Source: Aculops lycopersici (Eukaryota > Arthropoda > Arachnida > Trombidiformes > Eriophyidae). From it: 64,000 nucleotides of DNA. Under the pieces are notes generated by a model, which was given only the letters and a program-made list of their open reading frames with translations, searched no databases and was not told the DNA's origin. Of this stretch, positions 12,027 through 24,058 are shown piece by piece. Position 1 is the stretch's first letter; every line of letters starts with the position of its first letter. The stretch spans positions 208,622 through 272,621 of the forward strand of contig WNKI01000002.1 of the NCBI GenBank assembly GCA_015350385.1, given 5' to 3'. The translations under genes were made by a program, and so were the position numbers.

Positions 12027-15000
12027 CAAAAAAGTCGCCCGATTGCGTTTTCCCCCTCTACCTCCAATATCTTCGCTCCTACATTTCGTTTGCTTGCTTG
12101 TTCTAGTCTCTGGCTTGTCCTGGTCGCAATCTCATCGGTTACAACCGAGAGCAAAACTAACTGTGACCTTACAGGCGGTCGGTCGGTCAGTCGGCCCAAT
12201 GGTCACGCCCATCCGGCCGACCAACACCGACCGCAACTATACACTGCCACTAATTGGCCAGCAAGCTAGTGATATGGTCCCTTGTTGGCAGTGAGAGCGA
12301 ACCAAACTCTAGTGTAGCTGTCGATTGGAGCCAACTAAGCGGCGAGCTAAATTCTAACAACGACAATAATTATTAATCTCATTAGAGAGCAAAACTCGAT
12401 GGGTGCCCGTCAGTTTGGTTAATAGTGCGACAGCGTAGCGCCGCGCCGGCTGTTAGCCACCTCATAAGGGGGTCCCTTCTGGCTTCGGTTAGTTTACTGA
12501 CCAAAAGAGCTGAATGGACATCCAAATCGATTGGTTTCATTTTCACGTTTACCCTCACGTAGTCCTATTTATCCCTTTCTCTATAACTCTGAGCTGGAAG
12601 TAAACTTCCACAGTCAACACACTAAAGCCTCCTCAGTTTGTGTCGTCTTTTTTCAGAACTAGCAGACACCCAAGCGGAAGGGAAGCGAGTGGAGCCCAAA
12701 ATCTGCTCGGATAGTCAACCAAAAATTAAGCCAAACGAACACACAAAGTTTCACGCGCTCGATGTACAAGTCTATGGCGAATTTCTGTTTTCCTGGCTAA
12801 CGAGACTCAATTGATTATCTTTTTTATCATCATCATCAACGTAGTCGTCGTGGTGGAGGTTGTGTTGTGGCTTCGGTTGCTGGTGCTGGCGCCATCATTA
12901 GGCCGTGATGTTGCAGTTGCTCTTTTCAAGTGGCCGGCACGCGAGTGGCCGAAAAGAGAGAGAGAGAGAGCAGCGGCCAACTGGGCAACGTGGTGCGTTG
13001 CGTTCAAAAGCCAAGCCACTGAAACAATGCACCCACTTTAAAGGCACTCGTTGGTTCGCTCGCTAGCTTGCCAGTGGTAAGCCAGCGCTAGTTTAGCGGA
13101 AAATTAACGTTAATAATTCCGAAATGGAGGCCGAAATAAAAATGAACTGAAACTCGTGGAAATAGACCACCAACTTTGCCTCAGTTGAGTTCAATTCCAC
13201 TAGTTTGACGTGCAGAAATTTCGCTGGCAGTCGAGATTTTTGGAAGCTGAGTGGCGAAAAAATAGAGAGCAAAGCTGCCGATCTTAAAACTGCTAGTCAG
13301 CTAAAAACTTCGAGTCCATTGAGGAGTTTGGCTCGAGTTTTGTTTGCGGCAGACTTGGCGAGTTGTTGCCATTTTGTGTTCCACTCGATTCGTTTCATTT
13401 GCACTGAAGCGAGCGCTTGAGGGAAACACGAGGAGAGATACACAAAAAGAGAGCGAGAGGAGAGAGAGAGAGAGAGAGACAAACTAACTAGAGGAACTAG
13501 GGAATGATGATAAATGAATTGCACTCAATTTTTTAAGCTCCAAGTTGTTTGTTGGCTCGCTGACTTGGCTTCAAAGGACGACAGCAAAAATTCAATGGAC
13601 TTTGATGCATTGAAGCAAACGAGACGACTACTATTGCTGTTAGCACTACTACTACTACTACCACATATATGACTACAGCTATCGCTTACGTAATGGCAAT
13701 AATTTGCGCCTCTCCCGTGAGTGAGTGCAAAAGTTTGTGCCCTGTGTTCGGTGCGGTAAGGGGGCGAGCGCGCTTAGGAGAAAAGTCGCTAGGTGCCTGG
13801 CGCCAGGTCCTCTGGCTGGGGATTGGCACAATGGGCCAGGTTACGGCGTGGTGCAACTCGAGCTCGTTTGTTTGTCTGTCTGACTTTCAATTTGGCAGTG
13901 TTGTGGTTTTTTGCCGCTGCTTCTTCGTGTAGAAACTTGTAGGCAAACTGCAAACGGACACAATGTTATTCTGATTTAACCTCTTTTCTCGCAAAAGTTT
14001 ATCGAAATCCGATTGGTTGTCGCTGATTTCAAGAACGATAAAGTGGCCATTGCGAATAAAACGAAGTCGAAACCACGAAGAAACCTCAAAAATAGAGCTC
14101 GACTACCTTTGTCGCCTCCATTCCCGCGATATTTTATCAATTTTCTCTTCACTCGCACGCCAAAATAGTGCAAAAATTACTAGTGTAGCTCACGATTTAC
14201 TTTGCATGTCTCCAGTATTTTTCTCGCCCGCCCACGCAACAGCAGCTTGCTAAGGCCTCAGAACCAAGCCAATTCACCTGCACGTAATTAACCATCGCCG
14301 CGACGATCAATTACTGACAGGGGGACTCGAGGTTGTCTGCGCCGCTATACTGCAAAATCGATTCCAATTATCGGTCACCCGACTGACTGGCTTTTACTTA
14401 TTGACTTTACCTGTATTCTCTTTCAAATTTTTGGAAGTAGTTGTAAAAAACTCTTCCCCAATGACAAAGAGCAGCAGCAGCCGCAGCTAATTTCAAGACA
14501 TACTGCTGTGTTCCCTTTGAAGAGGCGCCGCTTGTCAGTTTGGCTGTCAATTTGGGCTCAATATGATTGTCGGGCTCGATTGCATCTGAGATTTGAAGCT
14601 CATTGGTGGCTAGAGGGACGGCCTTAGATGTCTGCTTCAGTTTTCTCCTTCTACCTCTCTCTTTCTCTAGTCCATGCGGTCACAGCCGAGCGATTGCTCA
14701 CTTGATGCTTTCCCCCCTCTTCTGCGTATCCCAACCGAGAGATGCAAATTTCCGCCCCCAACTCTACTTCTGCCATATGACCACACTGACACTGAAGACA
14801 TCCCGTCATCCTTTGGCCGCCATCTCAAGTCGGACTTGAGAATCTCTCATACTCCCCACATATTGGAATACCAATATGAGCAACCAACTTCCGGTTAGGC
14901 GACAATTATCGTCTCAAATCGGATCTATTCTAGAGACGGAGCGATCAAGGGCGGAAGTTGTCGAAGAAAAGCGCAACTAAAAGTTGCGGACCCACCAATG

Positions 15001-15305
15001 GGATAGAAGCTGAGCAGAGTCCAGCTAAGAGACGGAGCCGAAGACGATTAATGGAATCCCTTATTGTTGTTGCTGCTCCTGATTCTCAGCTTGCCTTTTG
15101 GCGTCTCCTCTTTCTCAGCTCGTTTATTGACTCGCTCACTTGGCTAACGATCCCAAATCCAGGGGCCAGTTTGCAAGATCGAGATTCTCTCTTCTTCTCA
15201 CTTCCAAGTACAGAACTAGAAACTGACTCGTGCAGCGAGCGAGAGAGCGAGTAAGTTGGAGAAATTTTATTATTTCCAATTTATTTCCGCCTCAAGCGGG
15301 CGACT

Positions 15306-15321
15306 GGCAAGCTAGCTTGCC
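15306..15321. repeat. 16-bp perfect palindrome
   Basis: GGCAAGCTAGCTTGCC reads the same on both strands with no spacer. It is built on the GCTAGC core that is frequent in the surrounding noncoding DNA. Confidence 0.8.
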
Positions 15322-18300
15322 GCTAGAATCGAGAGTCAAACTAGCGAGCAATAGCGAGATGAAACCAAATAAACTTTCGCAAACGACTCGACGTGGGTTT
15401 GGCCACAAGTTCAGTCCAGTTGCTCGTTCTCTCTCTCTCTCTCTTGCTTTTGCGCTAGCTAACCTAAAGCTAAAGTTTAGAGAGTTCTCCTCGAGAATGC
15501 AACTACCACTCGGCCAGTCGTTTGGTTTTGCCAGTAGAAGTCGTGTCCAGTTTAGCGAGAAAGCTGATTCCTCTCTATAGCCGAAAGTTAACTTCCTGCC
15601 AAAACTCCTGCTCTACTCTCCTGCCGCCAGCTAGTTGGCCAGACATTAATTTAGTGATCGCGCGTCCGATTGGCCAGTTTGTAAGTTTCCTTGGCTAGCA
15701 GTGAGTCCAGTCGACGAGTCAGGGGTTGTTGCTCCTATTTGTATTCGTGGTCATGTTGGCCAAAAGAGAGCAAGAAGAACATGAAACTCGAGCTATTGTC
15801 TATCTCTCTCGCTCTCTTGGGCTCCACCAAACTCTCACAATAAGAACCTTGCCATTCAACTGACAGGGAAAGCGAGTTATCTGATACTTGGTTGAATCTA
15901 CACATGTATCGTGAGTCGTTTTTGTTCGCATCGCATCGCGCGCTCCAGTCACTGAGCGAGTCAATCAGCAACTCGATACAATTGACTCTCCCGTTTCTTG
16001 TTGTTTCCCACTCCGATCCCAGCGAATCTCTCGAGACTCTTGTGCCCCGATTTGGTTAAATCGCCATGCAATTCGGACAACAGAGAGGGAGAGAGAGAGA
16101 GAGACAGACAGACAGAAACTTAATTGGGGAACAAGTTGTCGTTCGCAGCCACCAATCGTCTCTATCGTATCGGTCCCTCTTCTTCTCACTCTCGTGGGAT
16201 TTGAGCTAATTGGGTTCAGTGAGCTCGACGCAACATTTGCCATTGCAACCAGCAAACTCTAAAAGCCGGCATGCAAATGGAGCTCACCGCATCCCAATTG
16301 GGTGGCCCTCTAACCGACTAGTGGATTCCTGGTCGCTGCGTTGATTTGTGGCCCCATCGCTCACCTGTCGACACACACTATGATGGTTCTACTTCAGGAG
16401 CTCAGCATATATCCACCACTCCATTGGCTCGCTCATAACCAAGGGCCTCCTCTGCGGTAAATTCTAGACAAACGAAAGTTGGGGAATCTAATCCAACTAA
16501 CACCAGAGGCTGGCGTTCCATTAGCGCCGGCCACTGACACTGATGTCTAAGCAACACTGAAGACACAACGGTTAGGACTGCGCCACTCGATGGCCGCTAA
16601 TGCAACTAGACGGCCGCATGCGCCACGTCAATCAACTCGACGTCGGCGGCGGGCGCAGCGAGATTAGCGCCTGTCGTCGGTTAGGTTGTCGCTGGAGTTG
16701 TTGCCTGGCCACAATGTAGCTGTGGCCAAAGTAGTGATGGTGATAGTAGTTGTTGCAGTCGCTAGGCGCCAATCAGATTCACAGTGGACTCCATTTCCTT
16801 TCAATGGCTCGCAAACTCTCGACGCTGACGAGATTTATGCGCCCGATCAAATCGAGTCTCGTCGCCCGAGGGGTCGGCAGCAATGCGATTCCCCCTCCAC
16901 GAGGTGAAAAGCAATGCATTGTCGGTGGTCGGCCGCCTTTAGCTCGCCGCAAGAAGAAACTACTGAAAATTTGCAACTTAATTAATCATCGGCCATTGAA
17001 ATGATGGTGGAGAAAAAAGAGCAACAGAAATAGCAGCACCAACCAACCAGAAGTTCAACTGAGATCTTTGTTAGTTGGTAAGCCAATGACTTTTTCCTCC
17101 TCCTCCTGCACAAATCAGCGCCAACGTTCATCTACATTCACATCAAGATCAATGCCGCGACTCTCTCATCGCGCTGGCACCTTGCTTATCAGTTGGCTAG
17201 CTAGCTAGCTACTCGGCCGAAACGATACTTAGACGAGCGAGAGAGTGAAAAAGTTTGATTAATTTGTATGCAAATGGGAGGCCAGCGAGGGATGCTCTTC
17301 TCATTGGCCAGATAGCCAGCCAGCCAGCTAGCTAGCCAACTAAGCTAATGTAGATGTGCGAGTGTATCAAGTTGTCTGATTTCATCGCAGCGACGTCGTC
17401 CTCCTGCCCCATGTTCTAAGTTTAGCTTCCGAGATTTCGGAAAAGGTCCGCGTGGGCTTAAAAGCTAGAGCCAATGAGCAAAAAAGTGCGAGGCTCCTGC
17501 TGCTTATTCAATTTGCCCCTCTAATCATCTAAAATGCACTCTTGTCTTCGGTTCAGTCATCGCTGTTGTCGTTGTTGTCCTCGTTGTCTTCTGCATTCTA
17601 GCGAAATTTGCAGAGAGGAAGTCGACAATAAAAGAGCGACAACTTGAACAATCGCGACAACGAGTTGACAGCAGAGCGGCTAGCCCAAAAAACAATGTCT
17701 CTCTAGTAGCGACGACGACAAGAGCGGCAAACTTTTGAGTTGAGACACAAACTAGTCGACGAGGCGAAAGGCTGACGAGCGAGCAAATTGCTGGCCAAGA
17801 ATCTGAGGCTCGTGTGTAACTCAATACTGAACTCGCGCTCCCTAATTTCGTGTTAATTGAAGCTCTAAAAAGAGCAACAACGACAATAACAACAGAGACA
17901 TCATAGGACTACTTAGTTGCTTCACCTAATTCTACAGCGAACATTGACATTCTAATTTAATTAATCGATAATGATGATCCTCTCTCCTGTAACCGTTGCT
18001 CTTTTGTCATCGCCGACAACACTTTAGTTTACTGAAACTAGTAGCAGTTTAGCTGGAACTGGCGCCTCTAATGTTTCCATCTCACTAGAATTCCATTGCT
18101 ACAGCTAGTGCTCATGTTTGCGAGTTCCATTGGCCAGCTTTACTTATGACTCACGATGAAGCTTGGTAAAAAGTTGTTGCTTAGCTTATGGCCGGAACCA
18201 ACCAACTAGCACCACTGGCTTCCATTAGCCTTAGACCAAACCAAAGCCAACCAAACGAATCCCACAAAATGACCCAAAATCCGCGGAATCCTGAGGCCAG

Positions 18301-18452
18301 CAAATCGGTTATTTTGAGACACCAAACTGGCCGCTCGTCTAGAAAGGAAGAAAGAGAGCGAGAGTTTTAAAATTGCCGCTCGATTGACTCGCACTTCCGG
18401 CCACTTGGCTCGTGGGCGCTGGACACTTTGTTGGTGGTTCCAGAAGCCGAAG

Positions 18453-18477
18453 TTTCAATGGCAACATGCCATTGAAA
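18453..18477. repeat. 11-bp perfect hairpin, 3-base loop
   Basis: Arms 18453-18463 (TTTCAATGGCA) and 18467-18477 are exact reverse complements around the loop ACA. Confidence 0.8.
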
Positions 18478-19535
18478 AGTGCTCAGGACCACGAGCAACG
18501 GGACGAGCAAATCGCGAGCTTAAATGAATTTTTAGAGTAAATTTCTTCGGATTGGGTCAAGTAAAAACCACGAAAACTTGCGTTAGAAAGACACACAGCA
18601 ATACAAAAGAGTGAGCGAGGCAATCAAAGTGACTGGTCGTATAATTTGCTCCTGCCAGCGGCTAGTAAGAAGTTTTTCGCTCGATTGATAGAGAAAATTG
18701 GCAAATAGAAGCAAGTTTTGTCACTGTTACGTGAACGGTGCGTTGGGTCAATTGAATGAATCATTCTCGCCACCAATCCAAGTGATTGGCTCGCCGCCAG
18801 TAGAAATGACTGGCCATGGATCGACTGCAAGCCAAAATCACCGAGTTACCCATCGGAACGGACGACTAACGTTGATTAATTTCCTCTAAGAGGAGGCTTT
18901 AAAGTCAAGCAGTTTGTTGCTACCGCTCTTTTTACTCGTCTTTTGCGAAAGTCAACGGCGAGAGGAGGAGGAGGAAAGTTTCCGCTTTTTGATTGCGATT
19001 CAGTGGTTATCGTAAAGCTAAACGATGAAACTTGACCGTAAAGTTGCTGGTGTCCAAGTTTTGATTTCCGCTTCAAGCGCAGCGAAATTGCTAACGAATT
19101 GGCCACCTATACTTCGAAGACGACAACGACCGCCACCACACCCAGAGGGAGTTCACGTTTTTTCTTTTGCTGCGCGGCTCAAATGTTTAGTTTCTCTCTT
19201 GCGCTCTCTGCTACTCCCTCAAAAAGACAATCGACTTTTCCTATTTTTCCATCTCAAACTGTCGATACTAAGAGTGAGCCGACTTTTGAAAAGAGCAACT
19301 GGAAGCTGTTACTGCAGTTTATTGGCGAAAAGAAAGAGGCAACTGACAGGTGAGTTGGCGAATAGGCGAAAGAGTTCATTGATTCGCAGGCTGCTCATTT
19401 TTCATCTCACGCGTCAAAGTTGCGTTACTTGCACAAAAAGTTACCTGCGCTAAGTTAAGCATGAGTATCTTTCTCCCTTTCTCTCTTAACCGAATCGAAT
19501 CGAATGGCAATGCTGCAGTTTCGTATCACTTTTTG

Positions 19536-19571
19536 AGCTGGTAGACTCAACTTGCGTTGAGTCTACCAGCT
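19536..19571. repeat. 16-bp perfect hairpin, 4-base loop
   Basis: Arms 19536-19551 (AGCTGGTAGACTCAAC) and 19556-19571 are exact reverse complements around TTGC. Each arm holds an AP-1-like TGAGTC/GACTCA core. No coding sequence overlaps it convincingly. Confidence 0.9.
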
Positions 19572-20114
19572 TGGTGGCACAAATTTCTCACTGTTGTTGC
19601 TAGTTTGTTTACGTTTACCGTTAGACTTGCAGTTGGAGTTTCCTTAGATGCTGCTGCTGCTGATGCTGATAGCGGCCGTTACTGCTATTGCGCAATGGAT
19701 TTATAATGGCATCTGTGGTTCGATTTCAGCGATCGTAAAGTGAGCAGCAGCAGCGGCAGTGGTCGTGGCTCACCTGAAGGTGCACCTATCGGTTTGGCAC
19801 ACGTGTGTCGACAAGAAGGGGCACAAAGAGTTACCTCTTAGACCGTCGAAACGTTAACTTGGCACTTGCATTCTGGAGGCGGCAATGGTGGAGGCAGTAG
19901 CACCATAAGTCGCCGTCGTCCACTAGACGACGAGCAAATTGTCGGCTGGAGGCTCTGGTTTCTAGAGGGACCGGAAGTGCAGAGGTTCGGTTTTAGTTGG
20001 CGCGCAAAGGCGATTTCCGGTCCGGGATACAGGGAAAGTTGGTTGCCGTCTTCAACGTTCTCTCAGTATCGACGGCAGATCGATTCTCGCATCGACATTG
20101 TAATTGAAAATTTG

Positions 20115-20160
20115 CATACGAATAGCAGGCAGGCCGACTGGCTGGCCTGCTATTCGTATG
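20115..20160. repeat. 16-bp perfect hairpin, 14-base loop
   Basis: Arms 20115-20130 (CATACGAATAGCAGGC) and 20145-20160 are exact reverse complements around a 14-base spacer that itself holds AGGCC and GGCTGG, so slipped pairing can extend the stem. It lies 560 bases from the hairpin at 19536. Confidence 0.9.
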
Positions 20161-23100
20161 TTGGAAGCAAGTGACTTTCAATTCCCCGAAAAACTTCCTG
20201 ACTTTCACTTTCACTTTTGCACACACAAGGTTCGCCTGCGGGAACCAAAGTATCGCCCGCAGTCACGCCCACCCCTCTTCCTTTCAACGATGGTCGAACG
20301 GACCAGTGGTCGGGTCATCAATAATGATTGTGGCTGGTTGGTGAAGGTGCGAGATTTTTTGGCTTGAACCCGAAACAATCATCATTCTTGTTACCAACTG
20401 CCAACATTCTTCTCAGTTGGCAAGCTAGCTGGCGGCCAATGGTGACAGTCGAATGAAGCTGAAGAGTTCAAATTTCGTCCCCGAAAAAACCATGATAGTT
20501 TGCAATTTCAGAGCACTTGATACGCAGCCTGCTAGTAGCTGTGGCAGTTCATCACTTTGGTCTCGCCAGCTGCGGCTTGTCTTTATAATTCATTTACACC
20601 TATCCATCGCAGTGTTTTTTCTCGCGGACTAGATCGGGTGTGAAGTAATTATTGAGACAAGTTGAAGGTCAGTTGGTTGGCCTGCCAACTGGCTTGAGAT
20701 AAGATGAGGGCGATTGTAACACTTACCCTCCGCTTCCAACTCGACATCAGACCTCGTCGCCTCTACAACACGAACAATGGTATAATAATCTGTCATCATT
20801 AGTTAGACGGCTGCCGGCTCGTTGTTTTGCGGAGCCTCACTGTTAATTTTGTCTCTTACATTCTCTTTATCCCGTTGTCACATCATGTTTAGTCGATCGA
20901 GTGGCGCCCCCTAGCGACCCTAGGTCCCTCACGCAGAATCTCTTGCAGATTCCAGGGAGACCAAATACCTGCAGGTTCTCTTTGTGTGTGTTGGCCACTT
21001 ACGGGTAAGCTAGTGAGTCACCAACCAGAGTGTTGAGTTGCTGCTACTAACTAGACTCAGAACCACGAACACCAAACAACAAAGACAACTCGTCCGTCGG
21101 CCGATTGGCTGACCAAATGGCAAATTAAGCTTGCGGCGGCAACTCGAGACTCCGCCAAAAGGTTTGAGTCACTCCTCTGGTGTGTGAGAGCGAAACTCCG
21201 ATAGGTAAAGCGGACGATTGAATAGAATTGGATGTTTTCTTTAGCAACTACAAGATCCTCTCGTTGGTGTTGGTGTTGATGCTGATGCTGTAGTGGCCGT
21301 TGCTACCCCGCGCTCGTGCTGAGCAAACACACACACGACTTTGCATCCGCTTCCGCCTTCGCTCTGTGAGCGCTGATTGGCCTCCTCCTCCTCCCTTAAG
21401 TTTACCACTGAGACTCTCGTTACCTAAAACTCGCTTACCAGCTCATGTGTTTGCCTCGCTCTACTCGCCGCCAGGTTGTTGGTCTTTCGTTGGCAACTCG
21501 TATCGCAAGTTGGAATTTTGCTCATCCACTCGACGTACAAGTTCCTAGTTGCTAGCGTTGGGGCGAGCGGAAGTGTTCGTGCTGCCATCGTCTTCGGTGG
21601 CGGCGGCGTGGCGTCAGAATAAATTGGGCGCTCGTGTCGCAAAGTCTCTCATGCTGTCGCCGTTGCTATTGCCGAACACAACCAACAGTGTAACTAAATA
21701 ACGTCGCCAACTAACTCTGGGAGGATCAGCCACTTCACTGGCACCACAGCTACTGACTAGCTGGCTGGCTGGCTGGCATTTCACTTACGCAGTTTCTCGC
21801 CTTCAGTCGCTGGCCAAGTTTAAGATGAGAGCCAAGAGAAGGGCTCCCTCTGAGAGAAGACTGATTGCCGATGTGAATGCCAGCGTTAGTTGAGCCGAGT
21901 GGCCAGCTCAACTGCAACCTGCTTGCCGCTTGTCGCCCGAAGCCCTCAAATGGGCGACACCTCATCCAGTTGGCGAGCTAAAGTGGAGTCCAGACGGCGA
22001 GCTAGCAGGTTGCTGCCAACTCGCTCGCTCGCCTGCTTATAACTAGACGGCTAGCCGACCAGCTAGCAAACTCAGCATTCGGCTCGAGTTCGCGGTGATA
22101 TATGGCCGGCGAGTGGCCCTTTTGTTTTGTTCCACTCTTCAGTCCTCTATCCGCTAGAAGCTGCAAGTTGGCGACGCTAACTAGAGTAGAGGTGCAATTT
22201 TACTCTGGTTCCCCGAGAACGAGCGCGACGAGCTCTCATCGATTGCCTGGCGCAATCAACTTTGCTTGCCTCTCCACTCAACTTGCCCACTGGCGCCAGT
22301 TACCGGAAGTGACAAGCGTAAGGACGTCTCCCTCAGGATTCCACGCTGATGTTGATGCTGATGCTGCTGCTCTCTTAATCGTTATGTTGTCGTGGTGGTG
22401 GTTAGAATCCAAGACTGACCACAAGCTAGTGAGATTTCGAGCTCGAAGAATGGAATAAAGTATCAAGCGTTGAAGAGCAAGGATTAGATTCACTGTCCCA
22501 CCAACACAATGGTAACTTCACTTCAAGTCTACCTTTTTTCTCCTCCTTTCTCTCTCTAGCTTGCTTCAAACTTGAAAATATGCGCTCCAGTTGCGTAACA
22601 TTTCGCGCTGGGATTAGTGGCGACGGTTGTTGAGCTTCTCCAAATCAAACTCCATTTTCCATTTGATCACAATAGAGGAGGAGGCAGGTAATCTCGGCGA
22701 GTTTGGCTCAGTTACCTGATTCCATTAGACCTGCAACTTTGGGAGAAACGAGGTGATACTGCAACTTCCGCTTTGTTAGCAGGATGTAAGGGGAAGACTT
22801 ACCTGTGCAGGTATAGTTGGATTGGAACTTGAGCTCTCGCTCGCAAACTAGACACACACCCAAACTGGAGCGCGAATTTCTCGGAAACTTGTAGAGGCGC
22901 ACATAATAATGATGGCAGCGATAAACTTTCTCTTATTCTTAGCTCCCAACTCCCAGCTAAAGTCTCTCAACTGGAGAAAACTGGAGACTGAGGACTTTGG
23001 AATTAAGCCCTTGAAAGTTGAAGTTGTAACCTCTGCTTTAGTGTTCGCTCCGTTAGTCAGCAGAGGAGTTGGTGGTTGCCTTCGCTGTAGCGAGATAAGC

Positions 23101-23805
23101 GACGCCAAATCCACTAACCTTATGCTCTCCTCTAAGCGTGAGCGACTTCCTGTTTCGCTGCCTCTGAGCGCGCGGGCTTTCAACGCGGCAAACGAGATTG
23201 AGAGAAGACACAGAGTCACTGGCTAACGAGCCACTTGAAATCTTCGGTACTCGCAATGAGATGGTGTGCAAGCTAGCAAGGGATTCTAGCTAGACTAGCA
23301 AGCTAGCTAGCGGGCCAAATAAGTGGCAGTCTTGAGAAGAATCCCCAGAGAAAGTGGCGACTCGAGAGCAGCACGAGAACGGCACATTAGGCTGATGTTG
23401 TTTACAATTAATTTGGCGCACATTGACTCCCTCACGAGCTTTGTAGCGCCAATTACATAACATTCAAAAGTCGAGCATCGCAAAGCCGAGAGGATGCCCT
23501 CGAGCTTCCGGTTTCCTGTGCGTGTTTCGGTGGCACGAGCGAGTGGAGATGGGAGCTGGTGTTTTGGTGGCGCCGACTAGCGAGAAATTCGAGCTATGAC
23601 TGCCACAAAAGACATCAACAACGAGAGGAAAAGTTTTTGCCTCCCATGAGCAAAAGCGAATCTAATCATCATCATAATCATCATCATCATCATCGCCATT
23701 TTGGAATGCCTATTAGAATCAAGAGGAGAGGCGCAACTTCAGATAGTCCATTGAATTTGATTAGCAAAAATGTCAACTGGCGGCAGGTTGGTCGGCTGAC
23801 GTCTT

Positions 23806-23828
23806 GTGGCAAACCGTCAGTTTGCCAC
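23806..23828. repeat. 9-bp hairpin, 5-base loop
   Basis: GTGGCAAAC and GTTTGCCAC flank CGTCA. It is about 230 bases upstream of the first resolved exon of the sidestep-like gene. Chance is a plausible explanation at this length. Confidence 0.6.
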
Positions 23829-24058
23829 CAAAATAAAGACCGAACGCAAAAACTTGACCCAAATACCGGGCGTATTTTTGCACCTGTGATGTGAGCCCGT
23901 CGTCTGCGTTGTTATCGTCGCCACTGTCACGTGCAAGCTTCTGATGTAAACTAAAGCACGTATCCAACTTGAACTCGCGGGGAAAAAATAGTCACACTAA
24001 CTCTTCAATTCTTCTTCGCGCTCACCCAACTTGAACCCAAACTTCCGGTTATATCCAG

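Larger units (their letters stand above)
3500..24058. other. 20-kb gene-free stretch upstream of the sidestep-like gene
   Basis: I find no open frame here with a recognisable family and no set of exons whose phases join convincingly. The DNA is rich in GA/CT tracts, in short palindromes such as GCTAGC, TGGCCA and CTCGAG, and in perfect hairpins listed separately. The downstream sidestep-like gene starts in mid-protein (phase 1 at 24059) without a signal peptide, so its first exon and a long 5' intron probably lie here. One possible signal-peptide exon is 13669-13720. Regulatory DNA for a neural guidance gene would also fit. Confidence 0.45.
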
